Positions 12,630-25,265 of a stretch of 64,000 nucleotides of DNA are shown here, piece by piece. The DNA is from Branchiostoma floridae (lineage: Eukaryota > Chordata > Leptocardii > Amphioxiformes > Branchiostomatidae): contig NC_049994.1 of the NCBI RefSeq assembly GCF_000003815.2, forward strand, positions 11,602,060 through 11,666,059, given 5' to 3'. Each line of letters begins with the position of its first letter. The stretch's first letter is position 1. The notes beneath the pieces are model-generated. The model worked only from the letters and a program-made list of their open reading frames with translations, was not told where the DNA came from and did no database searches. A program made the translations under genes and the position numbers.

Positions 12630-13455
12630 GGTAAGGGGATCCTTTAAATCTATCGTTCATAATACGTTAAGCTGCTTTTCAAAACTGGACAAAACCGATG
12701 ATTGCTATGTCCTTGGATTGCTGTCCCCATTTTCACCAGTTGATTTGATCTTTGGTAAGTCCTTGTATCTAGGTGCTATTCTTGATGTACACAAGCACTG
12801 TACTAGCAATAAGGCCACATATTTATTAAGTTTTAAGGATGACATCCTCTTCAGACGGCAAAAATAGTGAGATATGGTAAAAATAAACAAGATGAGTACA
12901 AAAACAAACAAGATGGCTACAATTTTAAAATATAGACTATAAACGTTGAAGGAAAAATCAAATTTGATATCACAGCCAACAAGGCGTTCATTCCTGTATT
13001 CAAAACGTGCGGTGGGGTAGTAAAAGAGACACTAGTGTGTTAGACTTTAATCATTAACAAAGTACAGTTGCTAAAATCATGGCTTCAATATTGGTGCCAC
13101 AACTACCCAACTAGTTTCACGCCTAGTACTTCAGTCATGGCTACCTCGCTAGTATCCCCTCTACATAATTAGGGTACTACACAACATATTTGATAATTTT
13201 TCTTCATGTTGACAATTTTATAAAAAAAACATTGCTTTTTATTTCTTCTGAAACCAGGCGAAAATTAATGATGTCATCCATAAAGTTTACTTGCTGTGGC
13301 CTACATCGTTTGGGTGACCATTCAAATCTAGCGTTCATAATTCGTTTAAACGCTATCAAAACTGGGCAAATCGGTGATTGACTGATTGCTATGTCCTTGC
13401 AAATACCTTTCGCCCTTTTTCACCAGTTGAGTTTTATCAAGTCCCTGCAACTAGG
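12630..13455. repeat. Diverged direct repeat pair
   Basis: Segments near 12630-12775 and 13310-13455 share GATTGCTATGTCCTTG, TTTTCACCAGTTGA and the pattern of intervening bases. Between them, 13264-13305 (TTTACTTGCTGTGGCCT) also matches 50185-50202. This is an uncharacterised dispersed repeat family. Confidence 0.5.
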
Positions 13456-14722
13456 TTTAGGTCAAAACAGAACATTATTGGCCAATGCAAATCTCTGAAC
13501 TTCTACTGCAATATTTATGTATAGGCATGAATGAAGGAATTGTTATTCACCATCATTATGATCAGCGATGAAAAGTTTATCACAGCCACACGCCGAATTA
13601 CATATCATTTTTATAAGTAGTACTTAAAACTAATTCTTAACCATTTAAGCAAGTTTGTATCATTCACAAACATCAACCATCGTAACTATATTCTAAAAAT
13701 ACGATCAATATATACTTCAGATTGAAAATTGTTGTATAAGTAAGCTGGGTTCACGCAGCGCATGTCAGTTGTATATCGTAAACTGTCTGTTACGGTAGGC
13801 AACTACCTGTCGTAATTTCATGTCCGTCTTTTACGAGCATTGTATTCCCCGATTGCATCGTAAGACTTAGAAACACATTTCTACAATGTCAATGGACACT
13901 ACACAGTCTGGTCTAAAACCTCTATGCCACCATTGCTAGCTTTTACAACCCAAGATTTGTATGGTAGCATGACACAGTGTATACATAAAGGAAGCTTAAG
14001 GGTCGCCAGTAGTTACGTGAGGTTGTTTTTGTGTTAATAATATGGCTTGTGGCTATATATCCGCAAGATGCTTTCATCTGTAAGACCTTCCTTGTCGGAC
14101 CACGACATCACTATAAATTGTATCCTGATTACCTCACTATCTATAGAATAAACCTCAAGAAGGCAACCTGTTAACGCCCTGAATCATTTTAGCTACAACT
14201 TCCGCGAGCGATTATTAGCTTCATTGAGTGCATGTGTCGCGGCTGGCTCTTTGATTTGAATTTGTATGGATTATCACTATAGATTCTACCTCTTTTAGAT
14301 AATATTTTGTAGGATCAAAGGAAGGGATTCAATCTGATGAATATTTTTATCTAAATCAGAGCACAGAAATATATGAGTTACAATCTCTTGTCTTAGTAAA
14401 AACGTTCCTGTAGAATTGATAAACAATTAGGAAAAATGAGGATGGGCGCGGATGAGAGTTGCCTTGTTAATCTTGAACTTTTATTCGCAATTAATTCTTA
14501 TAAATGCGGAAACACAGACGTTTTTCTGCATTTATGACAACGTCATTCATCGTCTAAAATGTTTTTAACAATGTCAGCTAATAAAAAGAATGAAAGGAAA
14601 AATTAGAATCTGAAGACAAAGAAATCTATATAGTAAGCTGTATTTTGTCGCGTGCACTGGAGTGATTGATAGCTCGACGAGCCCCTCTTGCGATGTTACG
14701 TAGTACTGCATTTAAATCTAAC
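13456..14722. other. No gene seen
   Basis: AT-rich intergenic sequence without a recognisable coding or repeat feature. Confidence 0.5.
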
Positions 14723-14854
14723 TTAACATGTTGGGTTACAACACGTCATGCTATCGATATATCTTGAACTGTTCACTGTCCGATCGAAGAACCAATCAGA
14801 GAAGGCCTCGGCGGGTGTTTTCACGATGGTCCAAAAGGGCATGAAAAATCCCCA
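14723..14854 (-). CDS. Separate C-terminal exon of a PAE-family gene, probably the last exon of gene B
   Basis: On the minus strand this frame reads ...KTPAEAFSDWFFDRT... and ends ...NPTC, then TAA. Gene A ends with the parallel ...RTPMEAFADWLYGRS... and the same NPTC stop. Plant PAEs have a similar DWYF block near their C-terminus. A possible acceptor (CACAAG, exon from 14854) would put the exon in phase 0. There is no in-frame stop and the conserved residues survive, so it is either gene B's true terminal exon or a remnant of a third copy. No matching donor in gene B exon 6 is certain; a weak GTG/GTTGGC site follows DYNKIV there. Confidence 0.6.
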   Translation of the reverse strand, partial: WGFFMPFWTIVKTPAEAFSDWFFDRTVNSSRYIDSMTCCNPTC

Positions 14855-16779
14855 CTTGTGGGACATGAATATTGATGATAATTAGATGCCAATCACTGTT
14901 GTCGCCATTGGAAACTGTCCGTGATTGGTTGAAAATTTAAAAGGCGGGCCGTAGTAATGTTTATGTTACGATATCTCCCCTGTGTCAACGTCGCTATTCA
15001 TATGCGTTACCTGCCACTGGTTTCAATTGTTATTACATTAGCACGTTTTAACAATACCAATTCGTTGCCTCACTCAAAACCAACAGGATTTTCAGTATAG
15101 TTTTGTCCATCTTATGGTCAAAATACCCAAAGATATTCCATCATCAAAAAAATATCAGCTCGCCGCTGGTGAAGTTGGACGATTTATGCTGGGTTTCGTC
15201 GGCAAAAGATTCAATATGGCGCTAGTAGTAGTAAAATATTCCAAACTAAACGTATTTGTAATATAAACAGCTTTACCAAGCCACTTTTCAGCGACAAATT
15301 ATTGACAGGATACGGTTTGAAAGTTCCTTCCGATAGAATAGAACAAGATAGCGCAACAGTTGGAACGGATTGGTTGCACCGAGCGCCACTGTGCTCAAAT
15401 AGAAGACACCATTTATTAAACTGTCCATGGCCAGTCCCAGTTTGTACGTTTTTCTCTCCAATCATTGCCCGGGTTGTATATCACCCTTAAACTTTAAAGT
15501 TTATATTTGTAATCCTGAACTGGCATTTTAGACCTTTTCAAAAAGGTGCTTTGTAAATTGTTACGCATTACCGACGCCGTCAGTTCTTGACAACAATCAT
15601 CCCGCTTGGGTAACATCATTTGTAGCAGCATGGGTGAGTTGTACATTAAAAAAACACAGGCACCATTTATTTTGAGACCAATTATCTAATTGAGTCACAT
15701 ATTCTTTGAAATGTGTTCTGGTCATTTTGAAAAAAAAGTCCTGCAATGAATTAACTAACGTTCAGTTTAGTTTAATAAAGAAAACAATCCAAAACCACAC
15801 GCAACATTTCCCACCACAATACAGTAGACTATCCCATTGACCTGAGATGAACCGGCGGGCGGCATGTTTGATTTCCCAAGCGGTCACGAAAACTCGACCC
15901 AAAAACAGAATAAAGAAGGAAAAATACACAAGCATACACAAAACACACACAACTTAGGAGGATGAAAACTTAAGTCTGATTCATGTAAACGATGCCCAGA
16001 ATATAGTTGCGTTTAATACACAATCAAATCAAATTACGGAACGATAGTGAATAAAAAAACGTGGTTCGTCCAAAACTAGCTTAAAACAAGCAGATTTGAC
16101 CAAAACTCCTTGCTTGTAACTTACAGGGCAAAAGCACTGAATGCACACACCAAACGATTTCAGAGACTTTGATTTACAGTTGAAAACCCCGCTCCCAGCA
16201 CAGGCACAAAGAGACGATTTGCATGAAAGTGCCCGCGAAGACAAAGGGGCGCTAATAAGGCTCTGTCATCTATGCCAACACCGCCTCATTATAGCTTCAA
16301 AACATCTCTTTTTCAGCGTGGAAACTCTGAATAAAGTGTACATTTCATTTTTTGACCGATATCTTCCGATCCTACCGATAAAATGAAACAAAAACTACTC
16401 CATTTGAAAGAGCAAAAGCCGCCCGCCATCTTGGTTTTCGTATTTGTTTTTCTATCGGTGCGTTCAGGAATTATGGGAGAAAAAAGTATCGGTAAATAGG
16501 AACAGGATTTTAAATGTATCAGACATAAAAAACTACACAGTAGAAATTGATTTTAGAAAGTTTGAGCTTAGATAAGGGTATAAATGTTTGATTCCAACGT
16601 AAATGAGAAAAAAAAGTCGGTGGGGTTCAGAGTTTAGCGACCGAAAGTGACTTTTGCCACATCCCGTGAACGCGGGGATTTAACCACTGTATTGCACTGA
16701 CACTTTTTGAGTTTTACGTCGTTTCAAGGCTGACATTTTCATTTTTCATGTATGTACTTTTGTTAATTTATATCATAAA
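14855..16779. other. No separate gene seen; possible last intron of gene B
   Basis: No repeat or coding signal was recognised. If 14723-14854 belongs to gene B, this is intronic. Confidence 0.4.
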
Positions 16780-19700
16780 CTAATCGATCGTAATCTTGGG
16801 AAATGCTTCTGCTGCTTTCTGTATATATGCCGTGCGGCACTTCAGACCTGCCTGTGGGTGTGGCCTATTAGCATAGCAACGAGAAGAATAGCCTAGCAAC
16901 GGACCAGCGTGTTTCCCGCCAACCACGATCTTATTGTAGTCGGAAGTTCCGATGATGGAATGGTCATCACAGCTCGGTATAAAAGCGCCCTGTGTGCGCC
17001 CGAGACTGGCTGTGACCCCGATGACCTTCTCTTGGTACCGTAGCAGGGCCTGCTGGTCCCTGCCGCTGCACCTTTCCGGTTTGCAGTCCAGTCTCAGGAT
17101 ATTCTTTAGGGCCCAGGAGTCGTAGGCGGCGTTCAGGACGAACATGGCGGATGTGACGTAGGGCGCGGCGAACTGCGGTAAGAGACACTTCCATCGATCG
17201 TCGCCTGGGAAGGCTTGTAGACAGGCAGGGTGATCCGGACCATCTTTCGAGAAAGGAGGCAAAATCAGTCATCTATCCATTGATATAAGTATTTGACCAT
17301 TGGGCCACTCAGTTTTCATCACCCTTCTCGGTTTTCTGGTTTTCTTTACGTTTCACTTTTTTCTTAAAGTCGCGTGTACGTATAGCATTTTGTCCAGGAA
17401 CTAGATTTCTGCATGTTTGCGTTCAACTAATTGTACGGAGCACATCTGATCTTCACTCAGATGAGACGGAGAACGCTACAGATATCCTAGTACCTTCAAA
17501 CCGTTACTGGGAGTCACGTGTTCCCTAAGCCGTTCAGACTTTAGTAACTGGTGAGCAGTTGCTAAGTTGTAAACAGCGTTTGGCAACTTGTGCGCATCCT
17601 TTGCAGAATATCTGCCGAACTGATACTAAAAACAACAACAACAAAAAACAACCCAACACTTACCCAGCATGCCGTGCATGTCAGCCCTCCTCCTGAAGAA
17701 GTCGTTATTCTTGGTGTTGAGTTCCCACACCATCAGTCCGGAGCTGGGCAGCACTCTGTACTGGACTGTCCGCGGCAGTCTGCTCCTCACGTGGTCAGCC
17801 TGGCGGTACACGGCGATACCACCGGCTGGAGAGACGGAGGGGACAGAATTAGATTGGAAAAAGTGGAAACAATTGTGGTTGGGACCGAGGTTATAAGCTC
17901 GTTCACATTTCCGAGAACGCATGAAAGGCGACAGGAATTGTGGGCAATAGTCAACGGTGAAGGTCCCTGAGACATAAACACGTCTGGACATTATTATGCA
18001 ATTCGAGACAATGGTCGAGGCGAGAATTAACTGTGTACAAGTCAGGGGCCTTCACCTTTGACATTTTACCCACAATTCCTGTCGCTGAACATGCGTATCC
18101 GGAAGTGCGATCGTTCCAATTACGAGAACCACTAGATGCTTTTACTTTATCATTGCTTTAGAAAACGTACATGGAAACAAAATGTGTTGGGGTTCTAAAA
18201 TGCAATGTTTTTCCCAGGCCTGCTTCTGTGTCTTCTTGATGAGATGATTACCCTATTTTTTTGCTGCAAATGGTGAAATATTTCAAATGATTTTGAAACA
18301 GAACTTTGCAATGTCTTAGAAAATTAAGCAACACTCTGATGTTCACATTAATAGAGAATTGTAATTGCCATTTTCGAAATATAGAGAGTTATTTGAATAT
18401 TCAGGTAAATGAATTCATTTACCTGAATATTCAATACTCTATAAAAAAGCTCTTACCGGAGCCCCCACTAAGAATCACTGTCGTAGCGTTTGACATTCCT
18501 CTGACGTCATTCAACTCGTCCAACACAGCATCTAGGATCGACCTGCCCCGGAAGTACAAAGTCTTTCCTTTGAGGGTCACCGGATCCGCCCGGTTACCTA
18601 CGCAACGATAATCAGTTTTTTTTTACCAGATCGATTCAAAGTAACAGTAAATTAGTCTATGAAATGTGAATTTTCCATAGATATTACATTAACGTGCAGC
18701 GAATTTTGAAGCCTATCAGCCAACAGACAATCTGACTCGTGTCAGATTATGTTGTATTGATTATTTGACAATGATAAATGTGGTCATTTGAAGGACGAGT
18801 AAAAAGTTTACTTACTAGAGAAGCAGGCGCCATCGCAATAATGGACGTACGCCACGTTCCAGTTGAAGAAATCAGGGTTCTCGTCCTGATTGGTCGACAG
18901 GAAACCGTTGAATGTGTTCCTCGTGCGTAACCGTCGCGTGGAGCCGTTGTCGGTTAGACTTCGCGAATAACACTCGGCAAGGTCATCGCACGAGCCGCCA
19001 CCGTCTAGGTGAACCCGCCACTTGTTTTTACCGCTCCCGGTTCCTAGGAAAACCGTATAAAACAACAGAAAAAATCAGGAAAAATATACAACAATACTTT
19101 TAAACTTTACGAGGGTAAATAACACATATAAACGTAGCTGCGCGTAACAAGAATTGCATACACAATCATCTTAAGGTATAAATGTAACAGCTACTGATCT
19201 ATGTCTTTAATTAAATTTTAGACTTATAACCCATCAACCAACAATTCGACAGGCCTGAAAAGGGTCTAGATAGGGGTTTGCCGACAACGCATATAGAAAA
19301 AAATCATTCACTAAAATCAAGGAAGGCAATTTACACACAAAATTTGTTCACTTCGTTAAGAGCCACGTGAAAAAGACGATTTTCCGTACAAATTACAGAG
19401 AACCAAACTTCGGTTCCTACGCCTCTTGGAAAAAGGCATGCAAAAACAAGCTTATTCCTTTGCGTATAAAAGTTCAGAGGAGATCTGGTAGTCCTATATA
19501 CATAATTTATCATCCCATTTTATAAGAGCTATGTGATATACATGAGATAGATCTGACATTTAAGTGTAGCATCCTTTGAGGTTTTCCATGTAATTGAATA
19601 AAGAAAAGGTGTTGTTTTTCGGGCTCACCTGGTACGAAGTAATAGCCAGGTCTCGAGCCATCCAAACAATAGGCCTTTGTTCTCGCCGCCCTATCCTCCC

Positions 19701-20930
19701 CTATCAGATATAATTTTGCCTGCGGAAATAAAAAGCACAATGATATCAGCTATTACGTCAGCTTCAAAAATGTACCAGTACCAGTCAGAGCAGTCGCGAA
19801 GACTATATAGCACAACATTTCAAAATATGCTATGCTAATATCTGAATTCTAGTCCATGAAGCGAATCTCCTGAATTGAATATTAAAAGCACGACCCTCTC
19901 CGTTGAGAATGTCGACAGATAATGAGTAATTCAACGGGCCAGCAAAATGGCTGACAACGATAACTAGGACAGTGACCTAATCAACAAAAGATCTGCTCAT
20001 TGTAACGTGATGTCTGAGGCCAAAATCGTATCAAATGGGGAAACTATTACTTCTTGTCCCCTTTTATTGTATAGTGTGGACTTCCTGTTCACTTTTTAAA
20101 TTTTATGCCAATGATGGACATATAAGATATGGCTACCTCCATGTTGCATTAGTGTGAAACAAATGACAAGATGTGTCACGAAAGTCACGATATAGAACAG
20201 CCAGAGTTCAATCACAAGCATCCTAGACATTTGCAATTTTTTTTTTCTTAAATCGTGCTGGGCCTAAATCCCTATCTAACATGCCTATTGCCAGTATTGG
20301 CACTCCTGAATACTAATGAATTGATACAAATCATCATCATGTAAATATAAATTTTAACAGCTTGTGATTAATTCCTGACTAATTACCTTTAAACTGTCAG
20401 TTTGCAATCAGTCTCAGAATGAAATATCTAACTAAGACCGCATCATAACATGATTTAATGACACTGCTTACCTCGCCTTTGTCTTTCTTGGAAAATATCC
20501 CATTCCTGCCAAACAGTCGTCCTGTCATATACAGCGCCACAGCAGTTATCACAACACACAGGACAACAACCAAACAAACCACCAAACAGATCTGTGTTGG
20601 GGTGCAGGGGCAGGTCTTTCCTTCACCGTCTAGATCTGCTCGCCACCGCCGGCTTGTTGGAGCTTCATCCGGGCTGGATGCCGTGGTGCCATCGGTGGTA
20701 TCGCGGCGAAGGGCCTCCCTCTCTGGGTCGGAGGGGGCACCCTCGTCGTCGGAAACAAAGCGTTCTGGTGGTAGGAGGACCCGAGCCGAGGAAAAATCCG
20801 GGTCTGGTGTATCCTCGACTTCCCACAGGTCCGGTACAGGCACGAGTCGCGTGTTCGGATCCCGGTGGTAGGGGGAGGGGGGTGGCGTTCCGGCAAGGTC
20901 GTCCATACGGTAGGTTCCGCTTCGGTCCAT
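16780..20930 (-). CDS. Membrane-anchored pectin acetylesterase/Notum-family hydrolase (gene B), six exons
   Basis: Paralogue of gene A. Exons on the minus strand are 20930-20472, 19719-19629, 19043-18816, 18597-18457, 17825-17664 and 17243-16780, all GT-AG, in the same phases as gene A. Exons 2 (91 bp) and 4 (141 bp) have identical lengths in both genes. The ATG has A at -3 and G at +4. As modelled it gives 514 residues. The N-terminal cytoplasmic part (1-112) is acidic and proline-rich. A membrane helix spans about 113-136. The enzyme domain has LDGGG (196-200), HYCDGACF (251-258), Ser306 in GGSAGG, Asp402 in AAYDSW and His455 in SCDDH. Residues after about 467 do not match gene A or the family. 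The true C-terminus may instead be spliced from 14723-14854. Type II topology is inferred. The enzymatic substrate is unknown. Confidence 0.85.
18393..18434. repeat. Perfect 42-bp palindrome in intron 4 of gene B
   Basis: The arms TTGAATATTCAGGTAAATGAA and their complement meet at a central GAATTC (18411-18416) with no spacer. Imperfect pairing (ATAGAG/CTCTAT) extends outward. It lies about 22 bases past the exon 4 donor. Confidence 0.9.
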
Positions 20931-21620
20931 ATTGTGCCCCAGTGTTAATCAATTTTATAAATAAAAATGAAGGTGTGTAACGAAAGAGTAACGAAGTAAA
21001 ATAGGAGCTATGAGTGTGTTTGTCACGAGTTCTGCCTTCTCAGAAGGCCTATAGATTTTTAAACGTGTCAGGCAACTATTTGAATCACGTCCTGACATCA
21101 GTATTCCAAAACAGTCCCTGCCCAACACCTGAACAAAATGCGCAATTGAGCGTCCATAATAAAGTCAAAGGTCAGGAGCATACCATTATTCTTGGAGGGG
21201 CTAGCGTTTTGAAAAGTACTTTATAGAATATGCATGCAGGCTACTGTAGGCGTATTTGAATCGCTGCTTGTATGCAAGCAAGAGCGGAACATTGTTAAAA
21301 CCAGTTTAAATGTTTATTTGATTGCACCATAATGAACATCATCGAGACCTGTTGTTCTGATTGCATCAATGCCTCAAGTCTTCTTGCACTAATTATAATC
21401 ATTTGCTATCATAAATGGGATAATATAAAGGCCTATATTTTTATTGTAGAGCACGTTGCGGTGGCCTGCTCCCAAGGCGAAGTAATGTTTATTTTTCTGT
21501 GTTTTGTCTCGCATTGTCTATTCTTTCTGCCAATGAGGGTAGTGCAGTTTCCGTCCAATCTGCTAGTCGGCTCTTGCCACACGGGGTATAGTTTGCTTTC
21601 TCTTAGGGACCTGACGATAT
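20931..21620. other. Upstream region of gene B; nothing recognised
   Basis: The putative promoter side of gene B. I saw no canonical core promoter element that I would defend. Confidence 0.4.
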
Positions 21621-21650
21621 TTACGGGGGGGGGGAGGGCTGGAGCATAAA

Positions 21651-21762
21651 TGATGGTTATGTTTAACAATGAAAACCTGAGAACGAGTTATCAGTTTTAT
21701 GATATCGTTGTCTGGTGTTTTTGGTCGTGTTACATTAGACAGTCAATTTTGCTTCTCTTGAA
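21651..21762 (+). repeat. Dispersed repeat copy, about 110 bp, matching 55746-55855
   Basis: From ATGGTTATGTTTAACAATGA to TTTTGCTTCTCTTG this is essentially identical to 55746-55855, 34 kb away and in the same orientation. The flanks differ on both sides. Confidence 0.85.
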
Positions 21763-23000
21763 GTTTCAGATGGTCAAGATTTCAATTTTTCTCTGGACGT
21801 CCCTTGAGACGGCTTGCGCCTCTGGCGCACACAACACTTCGGCGCTCGTCGCCATCAAAAATCTCTTCCTCTGACAGAAAATTGTCATTACAGTCAAACC
21901 TGTCTATAGCGGCCACTCAGGGGACCGGGCAAATTTGGCCACTATAGACAGGTGGCCTCTGTATAGAGGTGGAAACTTGTAGATAAAATACCCAAGGGAT
22001 TGACAAAAAGTGGCCACTATGGACAGGTGGCCCCTCTGTAGAGGTGGCCCCTAATACAGGTTTGACTGTACATTTAGCATAGTCTACCAGCGAAGTTTAT
22101 CCCTCAAAATGCAGAAAATCGTGTCTCAGAGGGTCCAAACTTCATCATTTGAATGACATTTCTCCAGACCTACCTTGCGACGGCTCGTGCCATGCCCGGC
22201 GCTCGAAATCGTGGAGATACGTTGGGGGCGTCGTCGCCCTCAAAACCATGTGAAGTTCTAATAGAAAGGCTATTAAACTTAGCTTAGTCTGCCAGCAAAT
22301 TTTGCCCATCAAAATTTAGGAAAGATCGTTTCAGATAGTCAAGATTTCCAAATTTTCCCGGGGGAGCATGCCCCCGAACCCCCCAAGGATTACGTTGATA
22401 TAGTTCGCCCTCCCCATACTGAGAAATCTTCTGCAGCCGCCTCTGTCGTGTGATTCCATGTTCGCACGAAGTTTAAGAAAACTATAGAAACTAAAATTGG
22501 TATAAATAACAATCCTGCGTGCATCTGTTCTTTGTATACGGAATGGTTCACGGACGGCAACGGGATAAAACATTACGATGTTCACTTTCGTGACAGCGGG
22601 CTCTCTGCTGCATATGACGCAATCATGGTGGCGCGAAATTCTTTTGGCAAGTTTGTAGGTTGCAATTGGCCGAAATAACTCCCGTTTTGGAAAGATTGAA
22701 GCAGTCTTGAAGCGGTTTTCGTAACGATATCGCTAAAATGTACCCAAGTCTATTCCAACTACAACATTAATTTGTTTTCTTTTGTGTAAATTTCGTACGT
22801 GTAGTGGAAAAGATCGCCTTGGATTACCGCCCCTCCCCGCCCGCTTTTCTCTTCGTTGATGTGGACGCATAAAATCCACATTTTTTTGCCTCACAGAATG
22901 CGGGAAATTTCGTTTTAGAGGGTCAAAAATATCAAAATTTCCCGGGTAGCATGCCCCTAACCCCCGAGACCGGTCGGGCCTTTGGCCCTCCGATCCCTGG
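21763..23000. repeat. Cluster of degenerate GC-rich repeat units
   Basis: Recurring phrases are CAGAGGGTCAAGATTTC, AAATTTTCCCGGGGGAGCA and ATGCCCCCGAACCCCCC. Units lie near 21765-21870, 22080-22260, 22290-22440 and 22880-23000, with a small Tc1/mariner-like MITE between the first two. This looks like a decayed repeat family in local multicopy form. Confidence 0.6.
21891..22068. mobile_element. Tc1/mariner-like MITE, 178 bp
   Basis: It begins CAGTCAAACCTGT and ends ACAGGTTTGACTG, a perfect 13-bp terminal inverted repeat, and is flanked by TA on both sides. The interior repeats GGCCACTATAGACAGGTGGC and GGTGGCCC blocks. It encodes no protein. Confidence 0.8.
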
Positions 23001-23363
23001 ACGGCCTTTAACAGCTAGCCGTCGGTCTGGCGGAAACGCTCAGTTTCGTGATCTTGCGTATTAAAGTTTAAACGTTACCAGAGACTTTTTTCACGTAGAT
23101 CGGAGAAGTGATATCAGACAAGGTAAGTCTTATAACCGTTGCAGCGTGAGTGTAACAACATCAAGTGCTACATGTTTGTATATATGTCATCAAAATGAAA
23201 ACTCGGCTGTTGTAAAACTTTGGGAGATAACATATGCCCCAGCACTGGACTCCAACGTGCGCAATTTGTTGACGCGCGGGTCTTGACACCCCGATCGTCG
23301 TCACGTTCAAACAACGCTACCGCTATTGTTATTGCTATATTATTGAATGACAGACTGCGGTAA
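23001..23363. other. No gene seen
   Basis: Nothing recognised up to the gap. Confidence 0.4.
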
Positions 23364-23463
23364 NNNNNNNNNNNNNNNNNNNNNNNNNNNNNNNNNNNNN
23401 NNNNNNNNNNNNNNNNNNNNNNNNNNNNNNNNNNNNNNNNNNNNNNNNNNNNNNNNNNNNNNN
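23364..23463. other. Assembly gap, 100 N
   Basis: Exactly 100 N, the usual size for a gap of unknown length. A G-rich stretch with several G runs follows (23464-23545), which probably stopped sequencing. Confidence 0.95.
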
Positions 23464-23545
23464 GGGGGGGGGGGGGGTTTTGTAATTTTTTTTGGGGTGG
23501 GGGGCGGGCCATAGAACTTTTTTTGGGGGCGGGGGGGGGGGCATT

Positions 23546-24224
23546 GAAAATTTTTTTACCAGACCTATTTGGCACCAGCCCCCTCCCCCCAGTAAATAAC
23601 GTCAGGTCCCTTAGGCCATGTTTATTTGATTATATGGATGAAATCTCTGGGAATCCTAAAGCATGGGAGTTTGGAAAAAAAAGTTGCCTTCACTATAAAA
23701 TCTAAGTGGTCAAGAAAGAACAATAGAGTCGTCATCTTTGTTCTTAATCTTCTTCTTATATCGATCATTGACTTTGGAAATGACTTTGATAAATGTGATG
23801 CGCGAGGATGTCATCCGTAGAATCAAATGAACACGGTCTCAGCCTTATCGTCTTGTTTATTGCAGTTAACTAATAAGATCTTCGATGCATATGACCGTAT
23901 TTGACACAACAATGAAGAAACGCCAATGTTATGATTGTGTATACCCTTATTTCTAAACAGTCATGTAGAAACCATCTAGAGTAAACGATGTCGACTTGTC
24001 TTCAGCTGTCTACAGCGTCGGTAGAAAATGACACCCAATATCCTCGCTACTTGGAGGTCTGTAAGATGAAGAATATTACCGCTCATTTACATGTTGGTAA
24101 TACCAAGGATTTTGCAAGACCAATGTTTCTCCATACGATACTAGTTTTACAATTATTAGGTCGTTTTTGTGCTTTTACATGTTTAGCCAGTTGCTATGTT
24201 ATCTGTGACGTCATCCCGGGTATA
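23546..24224. other. No gene seen
   Basis: AT-rich sequence with nothing recognised. Confidence 0.4.
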
Positions 24225-24375
24225 CAGGCTTTTCAGTGACGTAATGATAGTTAAAATTTGAATCCCATGGCCGCCATGTTGGCAGATAATTGGAGTAAGC
24301 AATGGCATCCTTGTGTGCTCTATAGACGCAGGCTGTAATTCAACATGGCGCAGATGACGTCAAATGAAAAGCCTG
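24225..24375. mobile_element. Small inverted-repeat MITE, 151 bp
   Basis: The left end CAGGCTTTTCAGTGACGT and the complement of the right end, CAGGCTTTTCATTTGACGTC, match with one gap. A left TA is present; the right flank is TG, so the target duplication is decayed. The core has ATGGCCGCCATGTTGG. Confidence 0.6.
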
Positions 24376-25265
24376 TGTAGTCAATGTTGAACATTACTGG
24401 CGCCAATAATCAAGTTTGATTGTATGAGTGGGAAGTATGATTTGTTTGCGGTTTTCTAAATGTCATTAGAGGGATGTTTATCTTATTTGGTTTGAATTGT
24501 TACGTTACTTTAATAACACATATTATTCTTGCCAGAAATACTACGAAAATGTTGTATTTTGGCGCCCTGAAAACTTTTCGCCAGATTTTAGTGAAAAAAT
24601 GGCAATGTATTTTTTTTTTACCTGACAGAATAGGTAGCATGTGTTCTGTTTGAATATTCAAATGATCAAGAATCAATAACTAGCTCGTGTCATGCGAAGA
24701 TAAGAGTTCTATAGCGATCACAGGGGAAATCAAATTAAGATACCGCGATACCGTGGCTTAATTTAGTAGTCTAGCTTCTTGTATCTTCAACATCCACTCC
24801 AAACAAAGTTGCGACCCCACCGGAATTCCAATCAGTTTCATCGATAATTAACACATCTGATTTCTTCTAACTCAATATAGAAAATAGAGGGAATCGAAGA
24901 TGATTTTTGATTAAAAGATGCACCCAATCCATATTTTCTGTTCCTTGATATACTAACATGCGAAACGATACCCACAAATTGCATTACCATTCATTTCCTC
25001 GTCTCAGAGCCGGAAAATTGCTTGCCCGAGACAGATCTAGACCGTTAAAGTACCGCGGCTTTACGTTAATGAATAGATATCAGATCACTGCCGTCAGGGG
25101 CAAGCTCACGGTAGAGTTCTCGTAGGTAATCTAGATAATGGGACATCGTTCTTTATAACGTGCAATCAAGGCATGCAATCTTATTTGGTTCTAAAGGCTG
25201 TTCACGCGTGCGTATAAGTTCAAGTCCGTATGAGGTCCGTATGATGGAGTTCTTACCCTCTATGG
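24376..25265. other. No gene seen
   Basis: AT-rich intergenic sequence with nothing recognised. Confidence 0.4.

Noticed and set aside
20458..20980. Plus-strand frames opposite gene B exon 1
   Set aside because: They are shadows of the GC-rich coding exon on the minus strand, which has a good start, a membrane helix and a proper donor.
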